A stretch of 64,000 bases of DNA from an uncultured Gilliamella sp. (GCA_946482005.1 CAMLPV010000002.1:1-64000), one strand, 5' to 3'; shown: positions 44,185-53,985, numbered from the stretch's first letter. Numbers and translations: made by a program. Notes: generated by a model from the letters alone, not told the origin.

Positions 44185-44633
44185 GTATGAAGTTCAGGAT
44201 GGGCTTTACAATTACCTGATTGGCAATGTCCATAAAGATATAAGCTATGAAAAGTTAATTTAACTCCATATTGCTCAGCAATTTCTTTTTGTCTTGCATT
44301 GATAATTTCATCTCGAAATTCAAATACTTCACCACAATCTAAACAAATTAAATGATCATGGTGTTTTTGCGTTGCAAGCTCAAATACCGCTCTGCCACCC
44401 TCAAAATTATGACGTGTTACGATTCCAGCATCATCAAATTGGTTTAAAACACGGTAGACGGTGGCGAGTCCGATTTCTTCGCCCATATCAAGCAATTTTT
44501 TATAAAGATCCTCGACGGTAATATGTTGACATGAAGGATCTCTCAATAATTCTAAAATCTTTAATCGTGGTAACGTAACCTTTAAACCAGCACTTTTAAG
44601 CGCTGCATTATTATCATTATCATGATTTGTCAT
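44175..44633 (-). CDS. fur: Ferric uptake regulator
   Basis: Fur is the Fe(II)-binding repressor of iron uptake. I choose the start MTNHDNDNNAALKSAGLKVT (44633), with GGGATG upstream, over the ATG at 44645. The 152 residues contain the DNA-binding domain (LPRLKILELL...IGLATVYRVLNQFDDAGIV) and the metal sites HHDHLICLDCGEVFEF and HSLYLYGHCQSGNCK. It is highly similar to E. coli Fur (148). fldA lies upstream on the same strand, as in E. coli. A Fur-box-like run overlies the first codons. Confidence 0.96.
   Translation of the reverse strand: MTNHDNDNNAALKSAGLKVTLPRLKILELLRDPSCQHITVEDLYKKLLDMGEEIGLATVYRVLNQFDDAGIVTRHNFEGGRAVFELATQKHHDHLICLDCGEVFEFRDEIINARQKEIAEQYGVKLTFHSLYLYGHCQSGNCKAHPELHTKK
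44603..44621 (-). promoter_or_regulatory. Possible Fur box inside the fur start region
   Basis: The minus strand reads GATAATGATAATAATGCAG across codons 5-11 of fur. The first 12 bases match the 19-bp consensus GATAATGATAATCATTATC exactly. It may be a site for autoregulation by blocking elongation or initiation. It also simply encodes Asp and Asn, so chance is possible. Confidence 0.3.
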
Positions 44634-44712
44634 ATTACATCCCAATTAAGTTATTAATAAACACATATTATAGAAACTATGCACGGTAAATAAAAGAAAT
44701 CATTTTAATTGA

Positions 44713-45225
44713 TTAAATGTTCATTTCGGTTTTGACTTGATTGACCCAATTATTGATTCGTTCTTCTGTTAATTCTGGTTGACGATCTTCATCAATGGCT
44801 AGTCCCACAAAGTGAGTATCGTCTACTAAACTTTTCGATGCTTCAAAGCTATATCCTTCTGTTGACCAATGTCCAACTATTTTCGCACCTTTAGGCTCAA
44901 CAACATCGCGTAATGTACCCATTGCATCACAAAAATATTCAGCATAATCTTCTTGATCACCACAACCAAAAATAGCAACGATTTTACCATTGAAATCAAT
45001 TTGTTCTAAGTTTGGAAAAAAATCATCCCAATCAGCTTGTGATTCGCCATAGTACCAAGTTGGAATACCTAAAAAAAGATAATTATATTGTTCTAGTGTT
45101 TCTTTAGTTGTTTTTGCAATATCAAAAATATCTGCTTGGTCACTGCCTAAAATTTGTTGGATTTGCTTTGCTACATTTTCTGTATTACCTGTATCGCTAC
45201 CGAAAAAAATACCAACGTTTGCCAT
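44713..45225 (-). CDS. fldA: Flavodoxin FldA
   Basis: FldA is an FMN-binding electron carrier for biotin, methionine and isoprenoid synthesis and for pyruvate formate-lyase activation. The 170 residues show the phosphate-binding GIFFGSDTGNTENVAKQI (10-18), LGIPTWYYGESQADWDDFFP near 54 and GCGDQEDYAEYFCDAMG near 87, which are the flavodoxin loops. The length is close to E. coli (176). It lies upstream of fur with 79 bases between. Confidence 0.96.
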   Translation of the reverse strand: MANVGIFFGSDTGNTENVAKQIQQILGSDQADIFDIAKTTKETLEQYNYLFLGIPTWYYGESQADWDDFFPNLEQIDFNGKIVAIFGCGDQEDYAEYFCDAMGTLRDVVEPKGAKIVGHWSTEGYSFEASKSLVDDTHFVGLAIDEDRQPELTEERINNWVNQVKTEMNI

Positions 45226-45255
45226 ATTTATACCTTTACTGTTATTACTTCATCA

Positions 45256-45284
45256 AAAATATTTTTTGAGTATATCATTGTCAA
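45256..45284 (-). promoter_or_regulatory. Probable promoter of fldA (with a weak Fur-like site)
   Basis: TTGACA (45279-45284) and TATTTT (45256-45261) on the minus strand are 17 bases apart, 31 bases before the fldA start codon. The bases just upstream (GAGAATGATTGCTGATATT) resemble a Fur box at about 12 of 19 positions, so iron control is possible but weakly supported. Confidence 0.5.
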
Positions 45285-45405
45285 TTAATATCAGCAATCA
45301 TTCTCAATTACTATCGACATAAGATATTATTTACTACACAATTTATTCATCTTGCATTAGAATTATTACTAGTGTTTATATTAATTTAAATCATGGAATT
45401 TAGTT

Positions 45406-46578
45406 ATGAACCTGCACGAGTATCAATCAAAATATATTTTTAAAGAGTACAATTTACCCGTACCTGAAGGCTATGTTTGTAATTCAGTTGATGAGGTAAA
45501 AGATATTTTATCAAAATTACAATCCCAATCGGATATTAGTTCTTGGGTCGCTAAATGCCAGGTTCATGCCGGAGGAAGAGGTAAATCTGGGGGCGTAATT
45601 TGTACTAAGAACTTCAATGAGATAAAAGGTTTTGCTGAAAAGTGGTTAGGTAAACATTTAGTCACTTATCAAACAACATCCAAAGGTCAGCCAGTAAATC
45701 AGATTTTAATCGAAAAAGCTTCAAACATTTCTAAAGAACTTTATTTAGGTGCAGTTATTGATCGAAGTTCTAAACGTGTTGTTATTATGGCATCGACTGA
45801 GGGAGGTGTTGATATTGAAAGTGTTGCTGAAAAATCTCCACACTTAATTCACAAAATGCCGCTCGATCCGTTAACTGGACCATCTGCTTTCCAAGGTCGT
45901 GAACTTGCTTTTAAATTGGGATTGACAGGTAAGCTTGTTAACCAATTTTCTAAATTATTTGTTAATTTTGCTAATCTATTTTTAGATAACGATGTTGCAT
46001 TAGCTGAAGTTAACCCTTTAGTTATTACTGGTGAACAAGAACTTGTTTGTTTAGATGCTAAAATCGTTCTTGATGATAATGCTCTTTTTCGTCATCCAAA
46101 ATTAAATTATTTAAAAGATACAACGCAAGAAGATGAACTTGAATCCATTGCTGCTAAACAAGGTATTAGTTATGTTTCTTTAGATGGAAACATCGGATGC
46201 ATGGTTAACGGTGCTGGATTAGCAATGGCTACAATGGATATCATCAAATTATATGGCGGTGAACCTGCTAACTTTTTAGATGTTGGTGGAAGTACAACTC
46301 AAGAACGTGTAGCAGAAGCATTTAAATTGATTTTATCAGAAAAAAACGTCAAAGCGATTTTAGTCAATATTTTTGGTGGTATTGTTCGTTGTGATTTAAT
46401 TGCTGAAGGTATTATTAGTGCAATTCAAGAAATAGGTCTTAAGGTTCCGGTTGTCGTACGACTTCAAGGTAATAATGCCGAAATTGCCCGAAGTATTTTA
46501 GCTGATAGTAATCTAAATATTATTACTGCCAAAAGTTTAACAGATGCTGCACAGAAAATCGTTGGCGTTGCAAAATAG
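45406..46578 (+). CDS. sucC: Succinyl-CoA synthetase beta subunit
   Basis: SucC/SucD convert succinyl-CoA and ADP to succinate, CoA and ATP. The 390 residues begin [20 protein letters not shown], have an ATP-grasp domain ([15 protein letters not shown] near 51) and end in the CoA-ligase-type domain ([37 protein letters not shown]). The length matches E. coli (388). It precedes sucD by 21 bases. The 2-oxoglutarate dehydrogenase genes sucAB that normally lie directly upstream are absent from this place. Confidence 0.96.
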   Translation: MNLHEYQSKYIFKEYNLPVPEGYVCNSVDEVKDILSKLQSQSDISSWVAKCQVHAGGRGKSGGVICTKNFNEIKGFAEKWLGKHLVTYQTTSKGQPVNQILIEKASNISKELYLGAVIDRSSKRVVIMASTEGGVDIESVAEKSPHLIHKMPLDPLTGPSAFQGRELAFKLGLTGKLVNQFSKLFVNFANLFLDNDVALAEVNPLVITGEQELVCLDAKIVLDDNALFRHPKLNYLKDTTQEDELESIAAKQGISYVSLDGNIGCMVNGAGLAMATMDIIKLYGGEPANFLDVGGSTTQERVAEAFKLILSEKNVKAILVNIFGGIVRCDLIAEGIISAIQEIGLKVPVVVRLQGNNAEIARSILADSNLNIITAKSLTDAAQKIVGVAK

Positions 46579-46599
46579 TGAGAGTGGAGAAGATTTATT

Positions 46600-47472
46600 A
46601 TGTCAATTTTAGTCAATAAAGAAACCAAAGTCATCTGTCAAGGATTTACTGGTAGTCAAGGTACATTCCATTCTCAACAAGCAATAGCATATGGTACTAA
46701 AATGGTTGGAGGCGTCACACCAGGTAAAGGTGGAACAACACATTTAGGTTTGCCAGTCTTTAATACCGTTAAAGAGGCTGTTGCGGCAACGGGTGCTACA
46801 GCCACCGTCATTTATGTGCCTGCTGCATTTGGAAAAGATTCCATCCTAGAAGCAATTGATGCTGGAATAAAATTAATTGTTTGTATAACTGAAGGCATCC
46901 CAACTTTAGATATGTTAATCGTCAAAGAAAAATTGAAACAAAACGACGTAGTAATGATTGGACCAAATTGCCCAGGAATCATTGTACCGAATGAATGTAA
47001 AATTGGTATTATGCCAGGACATATTCATTTAGCGGGTAAAGTTGGGATTGTATCTCGCTCTGGAACGTTAACTTATGAAGCAGTTAAACAGACAACGGAT
47101 ATCGGTATTGGTCAATCTGTTTGTATCGGTATTGGCGGTGACCCAATTCCTGGAAGTGACTTTGTTTCAATTTTGAAATTACTTGAACAAGATCCAAAGA
47201 CTGAGGCTATTGTTATGATAGGTGAAATTGGAGGAAGTGCAGAAGAAGAGGCCGCAGAATATATTAAAAAACATGTAACTAAACCTGTTATAGCCTATAT
47301 TGCAGGAACATCTGCTCCAGCAGGTAAACGCATGGGACATGCTGGTGCGATTATTTCTGGTAACAAAGGTACAGCGAAAGAAAAGACCAAAGCGCTATTA
47401 TCAGCAGGTATAACAATTGTTACTAACCTTGCTGATATTGGTAGTGCTGTAAAAAAACAGTTTGATATATAA
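46600..47472 (+). CDS. sucD: Succinyl-CoA synthetase alpha subunit
   Basis: This is the CoA-binding, phosphohistidine-bearing partner of SucC. The 290 residues start [20 protein letters not shown], and show [21 protein letters not shown] and the phosphohistidine region [20 protein letters not shown] near residue 246. The length matches E. coli (289). It is followed after 109 bases by cydA, the same order as in E. coli, where sucD and cydA are neighbours except for the mng genes. Confidence 0.96.
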   Translation: MSILVNKETKVICQGFTGSQGTFHSQQAIAYGTKMVGGVTPGKGGTTHLGLPVFNTVKEAVAATGATATVIYVPAAFGKDSILEAIDAGIKLIVCITEGIPTLDMLIVKEKLKQNDVVMIGPNCPGIIVPNECKIGIMPGHIHLAGKVGIVSRSGTLTYEAVKQTTDIGIGQSVCIGIGGDPIPGSDFVSILKLLEQDPKTEAIVMIGEIGGSAEEEAAEYIKKHVTKPVIAYIAGTSAPAGKRMGHAGAIISGNKGTAKEKTKALLSAGITIVTNLADIGSAVKKQFDI

Positions 47473-47581
47473 TTTTTGATCCCTGTCAATTTTTATTCTT
47501 TAAATAATGTTGTACAATAGCTAAAATAACTTTACAAATTTTGTGGGCATTTAAGCATTTAAGGATAAGAGGGAGCGCTTT

Positions 47582-49153
47582 ATGTTAGATATAGTAGAAC
47601 TGTCACGCCTTCAATTTGCACTCACAGCAATGTATCATTTCATTTTTGTACCATTAACACTGGGTTTGGCATTTATGCTTGCAATTATGGAAACGGTATA
47701 TGTTGTTAGTGGCAAGCAAGTCTGGAAGGATATGACCAAATTCTGGGGTAAACTATTCGGTATTAATTTTGCTGTTGGTGTTGCTACCGGTTTAACTATG
47801 GAATTTCAATTCGGTACCAACTGGTCTTATTACTCGCACTACGTGGGTGATATTTTTGGGGCACCGCTTGCAGTTGAAGGATTAATGGCATTTTTCTTGG
47901 AATCAACGATGGTTGGTTTATTCTTTTTTGGATGGGATAGACTAAGTCGTGGTAAACATTTAATGGTTACTTGGTGTGTGGCGTTTGGTTCAAACTTTTC
48001 AGCGCTTTGGATTTTAGTCGCAAATGGGTGGATGCAATTCCCTGTAGGATCTGACTTTAATCCGATCAACTCACGTATGGAAATGGCCAGCTTTTTCGAA
48101 CTAGTTACCAATTCTGTTGCTCAATACAAATTTGTACATACTGTTGCTGCAGGATACTTAACCGGTGCGATGTTTGTTTTAAGTATTAGCTCATATTATC
48201 TTTTAAAGAAACGAGATTTACCTTTCGCAAACCGTTCTTTTGCCGTAGCGGCCATGTTTGGTTTTGTCATGTCAATTGTTGTCGCCGTCATGGGGGATGA
48301 AGCAGGTCACGAATTGTCGACTGTACAACCTACTAAACTTGCTGCAATTGAAGGTGAATGGGAAACTCATCCTGCACCAGCTCCATTTAATATGATTGCA
48401 TTCCCATCGCAAAAAAATAAGGAAAATTCATTTGCAATTGAGATTCCGTATGTAATGGGAATAATAGCAACACGTTCACTTGATAAGCAAGTAATCGGTT
48501 TGAAAGATATTATTACTGATAATGAAGCCAGAATTCGTAATGGTATTTTAGCCTATACTAATTTAGAAAAAATTCAAAAGGGCGATCAAGATCCATCTGT
48601 TCTTAAAGCCTTTGAGGATAATAAAGCCGATCTGGGATATGGTTATTTAGTTAAACGTTTTACGGATCGTGATAATTTAACGATTCCTGAGGCTACTGAA
48701 GAACATATTAAAGCAGCGACAGAAGATTCAATTCCAACCGTATGGCCTTTGTTCTGGGCATTTAGAGGAATGGTTGGTTTTGGTATGTTGATGATTTTAG
48801 GTGCCGGACTCGCATTGTGGGCAACTTACAAAAATAAAATTGGTCAAAAACGTTGGTTACATCGTTTACTTCTTCTTTTATTGCCTGCACCATGGCTTGC
48901 TTGTGAATGTGGCTGGTTTGTTGCGGAATATGGTCGCCAACCTTGGGCAATTCAAGATATTTTACCGACTGGAGTCGCTAATTCCTCGTTAACAGCAGGG
49001 GAAGTATTATTTACTATGACCTTAGTTTGTGGTCTGTATACACTATTTTTAGTTGCTGAATTGTTCTTGATGTTCAAGTTTGCGCGATTAGGACCGAGTT
49101 CATTAGGTACTGGCAACTATTATTATGAAAAAACACAAGCGATATCAGAATAG
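47582..49153 (+). CDS. cydA: Cytochrome bd oxidase subunit I
   Basis: CydA is the quinol-oxidising, triple-haem subunit of the high-affinity bd oxidase, useful at low oxygen. The 523 residues are predicted to span the membrane about nine times. Conserved parts are [20 protein letters not shown] (His 19 type ligand), the GRQPW motif in [16 protein letters not shown], and the Q-loop between helices 6 and 7 ([16 protein letters not shown] region, here [15 protein letters not shown]). The length equals E. coli (522). It forms an operon with cydB (18-base gap) and cydX. Confidence 0.97.
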   Translation: MLDIVELSRLQFALTAMYHFIFVPLTLGLAFMLAIMETVYVVSGKQVWKDMTKFWGKLFGINFAVGVATGLTMEFQFGTNWSYYSHYVGDIFGAPLAVEGLMAFFLESTMVGLFFFGWDRLSRGKHLMVTWCVAFGSNFSALWILVANGWMQFPVGSDFNPINSRMEMASFFELVTNSVAQYKFVHTVAAGYLTGAMFVLSISSYYLLKKRDLPFANRSFAVAAMFGFVMSIVVAVMGDEAGHELSTVQPTKLAAIEGEWETHPAPAPFNMIAFPSQKNKENSFAIEIPYVMGIIATRSLDKQVIGLKDIITDNEARIRNGILAYTNLEKIQKGDQDPSVLKAFEDNKADLGYGYLVKRFTDRDNLTIPEATEEHIKAATEDSIPTVWPLFWAFRGMVGFGMLMILGAGLALWATYKNKIGQKRWLHRLLLLLLPAPWLACECGWFVAEYGRQPWAIQDILPTGVANSSLTAGEVLFTMTLVCGLYTLFLVAELFLMFKFARLGPSSLGTGNYYYEKTQAISE

Positions 49154-49171
49154 GCATAGGGAGTATATACA

Positions 49172-50308
49172 ATGATTGATTACGAAATTGTACGCGTCAT
49201 CTGGTGGGTGTTAATTAGTGTTGTTTTAATCGCTTTTGTTATCACTGATGGCTTTGATATGGGCGTTGGTATTTTATTACCTTTTATCGGTAAAACTGAT
49301 TCTGAACGTCGTATAATGATAAATGCAATTGCCCCACACTGGGATGGTAACCAAGTTTGGTTAATTACTGGTGGTGCAGGTATATTTGCTGCTTGGCCTA
49401 TGGCTTATGCTGTATCCTTTTCTGGTTTTTATATTGCGATGATTTTAGTGTTATGTGCATTATTCTTCAGACCAATTGGTTTTGATTATCGTAGTAAACT
49501 AGAGAACACTAAATGGCGTAATATGTGGGATATCGCTATCTTTTTAGGAAGCTTTGTTCCTGCACTTGTGTTAGGGGTAGCTTTTGGAAACTTATTAGAA
49601 GGTGTACCATTTAGATTCGATAATTCTTATCGTGCTTTTTATGATGGTTCTTTTTTTGGTCTACTTAATCCATTTGCATTATTAGCAGGTATTGTCAGCT
49701 TAATGTTAATGGTTGCTCATGGTGGGGCTTGGTTGCAATTAAAGACTTCTGGTGAACTTTATCTAAGAGCTAGAAAAGCAACCCAAATTGCTAGTTTAAT
49801 TATGTTAATTGCATTCGTATTGGCTGGTGTGTGGGTTACTTTTGGTATTCATGGTTATGAAATTACTAGTGCAATAGATTACAATGGTGTTTCTCATCCG
49901 TTAAATAAGACTGTATCAACAGATGTTTCATGGTTGAAAAATTACATGAATTACCCTATTTTATGGCTCGTTCCTGTATTAGGTGTATTATTACCATTAT
50001 TAACTATTTTCTTTTCTGGTTTGAATAAAAATGGATTAGTGTTTTTATCATCTTCTTTAACCATTGCTTGTGTATTATTTACATATGGTATTGCAACATT
50101 CCCATTCGTTATTCCATCAAGCATTATGCCAAATGCTAGTTTAACAATATGGGATGCAAGTTCTAGTCAATTAACACTGAATATAATGTTTGGTGTGGTG
50201 GTAATATTCTTACCAATCATACTTTTCTATACTATTTGGAGTTATATAAAAATGTTTGGACGATTAGACAAAAATCATATTGAAAATAATAAACATTCAC
50301 TTTACTAA
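49172..50308 (+). CDS. cydB: Cytochrome bd oxidase subunit II
   Basis: CydB partners CydA in the bd oxidase. The 378 residues form about eight or nine membrane helices, starting MIDYEIVRVIWWVLISVVLI, with the characteristic FVITDGFDMGVGILLPFIG and PHWDGNQVWLITGGAGIFAA WPMAYA. The length equals E. coli (379). It is 18 bases after cydA and 9 before cydX; the three are one operon. Confidence 0.97.
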   Translation: MIDYEIVRVIWWVLISVVLIAFVITDGFDMGVGILLPFIGKTDSERRIMINAIAPHWDGNQVWLITGGAGIFAAWPMAYAVSFSGFYIAMILVLCALFFRPIGFDYRSKLENTKWRNMWDIAIFLGSFVPALVLGVAFGNLLEGVPFRFDNSYRAFYDGSFFGLLNPFALLAGIVSLMLMVAHGGAWLQLKTSGELYLRARKATQIASLIMLIAFVLAGVWVTFGIHGYEITSAIDYNGVSHPLNKTVSTDVSWLKNYMNYPILWLVPVLGVLLPLLTIFFSGLNKNGLVFLSSSLTIACVLFTYGIATFPFVIPSSIMPNASLTIWDASSSQLTLNIMFGVVVIFLPIILFYTIWSYIKMFGRLDKNHIENNKHSLY

Positions 50309-50317
50309 GGAATAATT

Positions 50318-50425
50318 ATGTATTACGTGTTATGGTTCATTGGAGTTATTGCAACTTGTATGCTTGCTGTTGTTACTGGACTTTGGGTTGAAAACTCTAG
50401 TAACGAAAAAGAAACGAACAAATAG
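50318..50425 (+). CDS. cydX: Cytochrome bd oxidase small subunit CydX
   Basis: A 35-residue protein starting MYYVLWFIGVIATCMLAVVT then GLWVEN, one membrane helix with a short polar tail. The W-F-x-G-x-x-x-x-C-x-x-x-V-x-x-L-x-x-E pattern is that of CydX, which stabilises the bd oxidase haem site. It follows cydB by 9 bases with its own AAGGA ribosome-binding site, and is too short for most automatic calls. A terminator follows. Confidence 0.92.
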   Translation: MYYVLWFIGVIATCMLAVVTGLWVENSSNEKETNK

Positions 50426-50448
50426 TGAAATCTACAAAAAATAAATAT

Positions 50449-50475
50449 AAAGGTGACAAATTGTCACCTTTTTGA
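50449..50475 (+). terminator. Terminator of cydABX
   Basis: AAAGGTGACAA pairs perfectly with TTGTCACCTTT around a single A, followed by TTT. Confidence 0.85.
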
Positions 50476-50610
50476 TTATTAGTCTGTCAATATGATAAAT
50501 AATTGACAAATGATAATTGTTTTCATTTAACTATTTTTATATCATAGTGTAGCGAATTTTATATTCAGATATAATGTCGCTAATTTTTAGTTTAAATTAG
50601 ATTATAGGAT

Positions 50611-51006
50611 ATGAAACAATTCAATTGGAATGCAAGAGTCTATTATGAAGACACAGATGCTGGCGGGGTTGTTTACCATGCTCGGTATCTTGCTTTTTAT
50701 GAACGCGCTAGAACAGAAATGCTAAGACAGCTTAATATCAGTCAACAAACATTACTACAAGAAGGTATTGCATTTGTTGTTAAAAAGATGGATATTAGCT
50801 ACGACTTTCCAGCCCGTTTAGATGACATGCTAACTATCAGCACTCAGGTTGAGCAAATTCGTAAGGCGTCTATTATTTTTAAACAGACTATATTAAATCA
50901 GAATAAGCAAATTATCAGCAATGCTGATGTAATTATTGCTTGTGTCAATATGACTAAAATGAAGCCATGTGCGCTTCCAAAGTTATTAGTTTTGGAGTTT
51001 ATTTAA
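50611..51006 (+). CDS. ybgC: Acyl-CoA thioesterase YbgC
   Basis: YbgC is a hotdog-fold thioesterase of the Tol-Pal cluster. The 131 residues begin NWNARVYYEDTDAGGVVYHA RYLAFYERARTEML, which is the family signature with the catalytic Asp and Tyr. The length is close to E. coli (134). TolQ's GTG start follows the stop codon at once, so the two are coupled. Confidence 0.94.
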   Translation: MKQFNWNARVYYEDTDAGGVVYHARYLAFYERARTEMLRQLNISQQTLLQEGIAFVVKKMDISYDFPARLDDMLTISTQVEQIRKASIIFKQTILNQNKQIISNADVIIACVNMTKMKPCALPKLLVLEFI

Positions 51007-51687
51007 GTGGAAAATTTGAATATTATTGATCTTTTTTTACAGGCAGGCCTTTTGGTGCAAGGCGTTATGTTATTGTTATTAACATTTTCTGTGATGTCTT
51101 GGGCTATTATATTCCAACGTACTAAAATTTTAGGAAAGGCTAAAAAACAAATTGATCAATTTGAAAATAGTTTCTGGACATCGGAAGAACTGAATATGTT
51201 GTTTGATAAAGCAAAACATCATAAAGAAGATATTAGCGGTACAGAACATATTTTTTATTCAGGTTTTAAGGAGTTTTCACGTCTTTATCAAATTAACCCG
51301 AATATGCCAGAAGCTGCATTAGATGGTGCTTCTCGCTCTATGCGGTTGGCAATGAACCGTGAACTCGATAATTTAGAATTACATATTCCTTTTTTAGGTA
51401 CTGTAGGTTCAATTAGTCCTTATATCGGCTTATTTGGTACTGTTTGGGGGATTATGCATGCGTTTATTTCTTTGGGTGCGGTAAAACAAGCAACATTGCA
51501 AATGGTTGCACCAGGGATTGCTGAAGCTTTAATTGCAACAGCCATTGGTTTATTCGCTGCTATACCTGCCGTTCTTGCTTATAATCGTTTATCATTACGT
51601 GTAAGTAGACTTGAACAGAGTTACCTTAATTTTATTGACGAATTTTCAGCTATTTTACAACGTCAAGCTGTGGCTGTTAGGAAATAA
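51007..51687 (+). CDS. tolQ: Tol-Pal system proton channel subunit TolQ
   Basis: TolQ, with TolR, uses the proton-motive force to energise TolA for outer-membrane constriction during division. The 226 residues start at GTG directly behind ybgC and carry three membrane helices: [20 protein letters not shown] at the start, and the pair [19 protein letters not shown] and [20 protein letters not shown]. The conserved [19 protein letters not shown] motif is evident. It has two bases to tolR. Confidence 0.96.
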   Translation: MENLNIIDLFLQAGLLVQGVMLLLLTFSVMSWAIIFQRTKILGKAKKQIDQFENSFWTSEELNMLFDKAKHHKEDISGTEHIFYSGFKEFSRLYQINPNMPEAALDGASRSMRLAMNRELDNLELHIPFLGTVGSISPYIGLFGTVWGIMHAFISLGAVKQATLQMVAPGIAEALIATAIGLFAAIPAVLAYNRLSLRVSRLEQSYLNFIDEFSAILQRQAVAVRK

Positions 51688-51689
51688 TT

Positions 51690-52109
51690 ATGAGTAGACG
51701 TTCACGATATTCAACTAAATCTGAAATCAATATAGTTCCTTTGCTTGATGTACTATTAGTATTGGTGCTTATTTTTATGGCAACAGCACCAATTATAAGC
51801 CAAAGTGTAGAGGTAGATTTACCTGAAGCATCAGAATCAAAAACAGTTTCTCCTGCTGATAATAAACCAATAATCATTGAAGTATCTGGTATTGGCGTAT
51901 ATGCTCTAATTATTGATCAAGATCGTCAATCCGATTTACCTCAAGAGCAGATTATTGCTGAAGTAAAACATCAACTTTCAATAAATGAAAAAGCTGTTTT
52001 TTTAGTTGGTGGTGCTAAGAATGTTCCTTATGAAGAAATTATAAAAGCATTAAATTTATTGCAATCTGCAGGTGTTAAGTCAGTTGGATTGATGACTCAA
52101 CCAATTTAA
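51690..52109 (+). CDS. tolR: Tol-Pal system subunit TolR
   Basis: TolR is the bitopic partner of TolQ. The 139 residues contain NIVPLLDVLLVLVLIFMATA, whose membrane-embedded Asp (about residue 22) carries the proton, and a periplasmic ExbD-like domain ending AGVKSVGLMTQPI. The length is close to E. coli (142). It starts two bases after tolQ and 32 before tolA. Confidence 0.95.
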   Translation: MSRRSRYSTKSEINIVPLLDVLLVLVLIFMATAPIISQSVEVDLPEASESKTVSPADNKPIIIEVSGIGVYALIIDQDRQSDLPQEQIIAEVKHQLSINEKAVFLVGGAKNVPYEEIIKALNLLQSAGVKSVGLMTQPI

Positions 52110-52141
52110 TTAACCATAATAATACATTAAAAATATCAGCA

Positions 52142-53269
52142 ATGTCTTATATGCGAAATTCTAAATTAAGTATACCAATTATAATATCGATTATATTACA
52201 TTTAATCTTAATTATTATTCTTGGTTATCAAGCTATAAAAAATATAGATGGTATCAATTATGGCAAAGAGACTGGAAACAGTATTGATGCTATTATGATC
52301 GATCCTTCTGTTATGACCGATCAATATCAACGGCAATTAAAAACGAAAGAAAGCCAACAGCAAGCTGATAGAAAAAGAGAACAGCAGTTAGCCGATCAAG
52401 CTAAAGAATTGCAAGCAAAACAAATAGCTGAACAACAATATCTAAAGGATTTAACAAAAGAACGTATAAAACTTGCTGAACAATTGAAAAAGCAAGAAGA
52501 AGAAAGGATTGCAGCAGAGAAAGCAGCAGCGGAAAAGGCAGCAGCAGAGAAAGCAGCAGCGGAAAAAGCGGCGGCAGAGAAAGCAGCAGCGGAAAAGGCA
52601 GCGGCAGAGAAAGCAGCAGCGGAAAAAGCGGCGGCAGAGAAAGCAGCAGCGGAAAAGGCAGCGGCAGAGAAAGCAGCAGCGGAAAAAGCGGCGGCAGAGA
52701 AAGCAGCAGCGGAAAAGGCAGCGGCAGAGAAAGCAGCAGCAGAGAAAGCAGCAGCGGAAAAGGCGGCGGCAGAGAAAGCAGCAGCAGAGAAGGCAGCGGC
52801 GGAAAAAGCGGCAGCAGAGAAAGCAGCAGCGGAAAAAGCGGCAGCAGAAAAGAAAGCAGCGGAGATAAAAGCTAAACAAAAGGCAGAACAGGCTAAAAAA
52901 GATAAAGCTATCAATGATCTATTAGGAGGTCTGACTGCTGGTGCTCCAAATTCTCCAAGTGATCAAAGTGGAGCAGCTGCAAGCCGTAAAGGTTCATCCG
53001 ATGATGAACTAGCTAAATACAAAGCATTAGTGACAAACGCTATAAGCAATAAATTTATAAATCCAGCTAATGTTTATAGTGGCAAAAGTTGTGTTTTACA
53101 AATTCAAATAGCACCGGATGGGTTATTACTTAATGTAACCTCTATTGGAGGCGATGAAGCTCTTTGTCGTGAAGCGGTTGCTACCACTAAACTTGCAACC
53201 ATTCCAAAACCAGCGAGTGGTTTATATGATGAAGTAAAAAATATGACAGTTGAATTCCAACCAAAATAG
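52142..53269 (+). CDS. tolA: Tol-Pal system periplasm-spanning protein TolA
   Basis: TolA links TolQR to Pal and TolB and is a colicin/phage receptor component. The 375 residues have an N-terminal helix (LSIPIIISIILHLILIIILG), a long helical domain II built of more than twenty AAEKA-type five-residue repeats (about residues 120-240), and C-terminal domain III with the family cysteines in GKSCVLQIQIAPDGLLLN and EALCREAV. The DNA beneath domain II is a 15/30/60-bp tandem repeat. TolB and Pal do not follow. Confidence 0.94.
   Translation: MSYMRNSKLSIPIIISIILHLILIIILGYQAIKNIDGINYGKETGNSIDAIMIDPSVMTDQYQRQLKTKESQQQADRKREQQLADQAKELQAKQIAEQQYLKDLTKERIKLAEQLKKQEEERIAAEKAAAEKAAAEKAAAEKAAAEKAAAEKAAAEKAAAEKAAAEKAAAEKAAAEKAAAEKAAAEKAAAEKAAAEKAAAEKAAAEKAAAEKAAAEKAAAEKAAAEKAAAEKAAAEKKAAEIKAKQKAEQAKKDKAINDLLGGLTAGAPNSPSDQSGAAASRKGSSDDELAKYKALVTNAISNKFINPANVYSGKSCVLQIQIAPDGLLLNVTSIGGDEALCREAVATTKLATIPKPASGLYDEVKNMTVEFQPK
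52505..52860 (+). repeat. Tandem repeat array within tolA domain II
   Basis: Fifteen-base units (GCAGCAGCGGAAAAG and variants) encode AAEKA. A 60-bp higher-order unit is perfectly repeated three times at 52561-52740, beginning GGAAAAAGCGGCGGCAGAGA. The three-base periodicity keeps the other forward and reverse frames open, which explains the spurious ORFs in this interval. Such perfect arrays are prone to length change by slippage or recombination. Confidence 0.9.
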
Positions 53270-53326
53270 TATTGAAATTATTTTATTAAAAATGATTTGA
53301 CCTAAAAGCTTCTTTATAGAAATAAA

Positions 53327-53358
53327 TTTTCAACATCTTTTAATGGAGATGTTGAAAA
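53327..53358 (+). repeat. 12-bp perfect hairpin downstream of tolA
   Basis: TTTTCAACATCT and AGATGTTGAAAA are separated by eight bases. It lies about 60 bases after the tolA stop and 75 before hslV. It lacks a good T-run, so it may be a weak terminator or an mRNA-stabilising stem for tolQRA. Confidence 0.45.
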
Positions 53359-53430
53359 TCAATTATTCGTCCTTATATATGTTCTATTCATTCCAAATTT
53401 AGTTATTTTAAGTAAGAGAAGGAGCAGAAT

Positions 53431-53958
53431 ATGACAACAATAGTCAGCGTTCGCCGTGAAGGGCAAGTGGTTATTGGTGGTGATGGTCAAGTTACACTTG
53501 GTGAACGTATTATTATGAAAGGTAATGCACGTAAAGTTCGTCGTTTATATAATAACAAAGTAATTGCGGGTTTTGCCGGTGGTACTGCCGATGCTTTTAC
53601 ACTTTTTGAATTATTTGAACGTAAACTAGAAATGCACCAAGGTCATTTAACTAAGGCTGCTGTTGAACTAGCTAAAGATTGGCGTACAGATAGAATGCTA
53701 CGTAAATTAGAAGCATTACTTGCTGTTGCCGATGAAAGTGCCTCACTGATTATTACAGGTACTGGTGATGTTATACAGCCAGAAGATGATCTTATTGCCA
53801 TTGGTTCGGGTGGACCTTATGCTCAAGCAGCAGCTAGAGCTTTGTTAGATAATACATCATTATCTGCACATGATATCGTACAAAAATCTCTATCAATAGC
53901 GGGTGACATTTGTGTTTACACCAACAACTTCCAAACTATTGAAGAACTCAATTACTAA
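53431..53958 (+). CDS. hslV: ATP-dependent protease subunit HslV
   Basis: HslV is the proteasome-like peptidase dodecamer of the ClpYQ protease. The 175 residues start [20 protein letters not shown], with the N-terminal nucleophilic Thr next to Met, and include [20 protein letters not shown]. The length matches E. coli (176). It is followed after 27 bases by hslU, as an operon. It follows tolA here rather than ftsN as in E. coli. Confidence 0.96.
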   Translation: MTTIVSVRREGQVVIGGDGQVTLGERIIMKGNARKVRRLYNNKVIAGFAGGTADAFTLFELFERKLEMHQGHLTKAAVELAKDWRTDRMLRKLEALLAVADESASLIITGTGDVIQPEDDLIAIGSGGPYAQAAARALLDNTSLSAHDIVQKSLSIAGDICVYTNNFQTIEELNY

Positions 53959-53985
53959 TTAAACTGATTTAAGAGAACTACTATT

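Noticed and set aside
50449-50475. CRP-like palindrome GGTGACAAATTGTCACC after cydX
   Set aside because: Perfect stem with a one-base loop and following T's at an operon end is better explained as a terminator.
52396-52914. Open reading frames of 119-172 codons on both strands inside tolA
   Set aside because: They exist because a 15-base repeat keeps all frames open; the products are Ala/Phe/Ser or Arg/Gln/Lys low-complexity strings without ribosome-binding sites.
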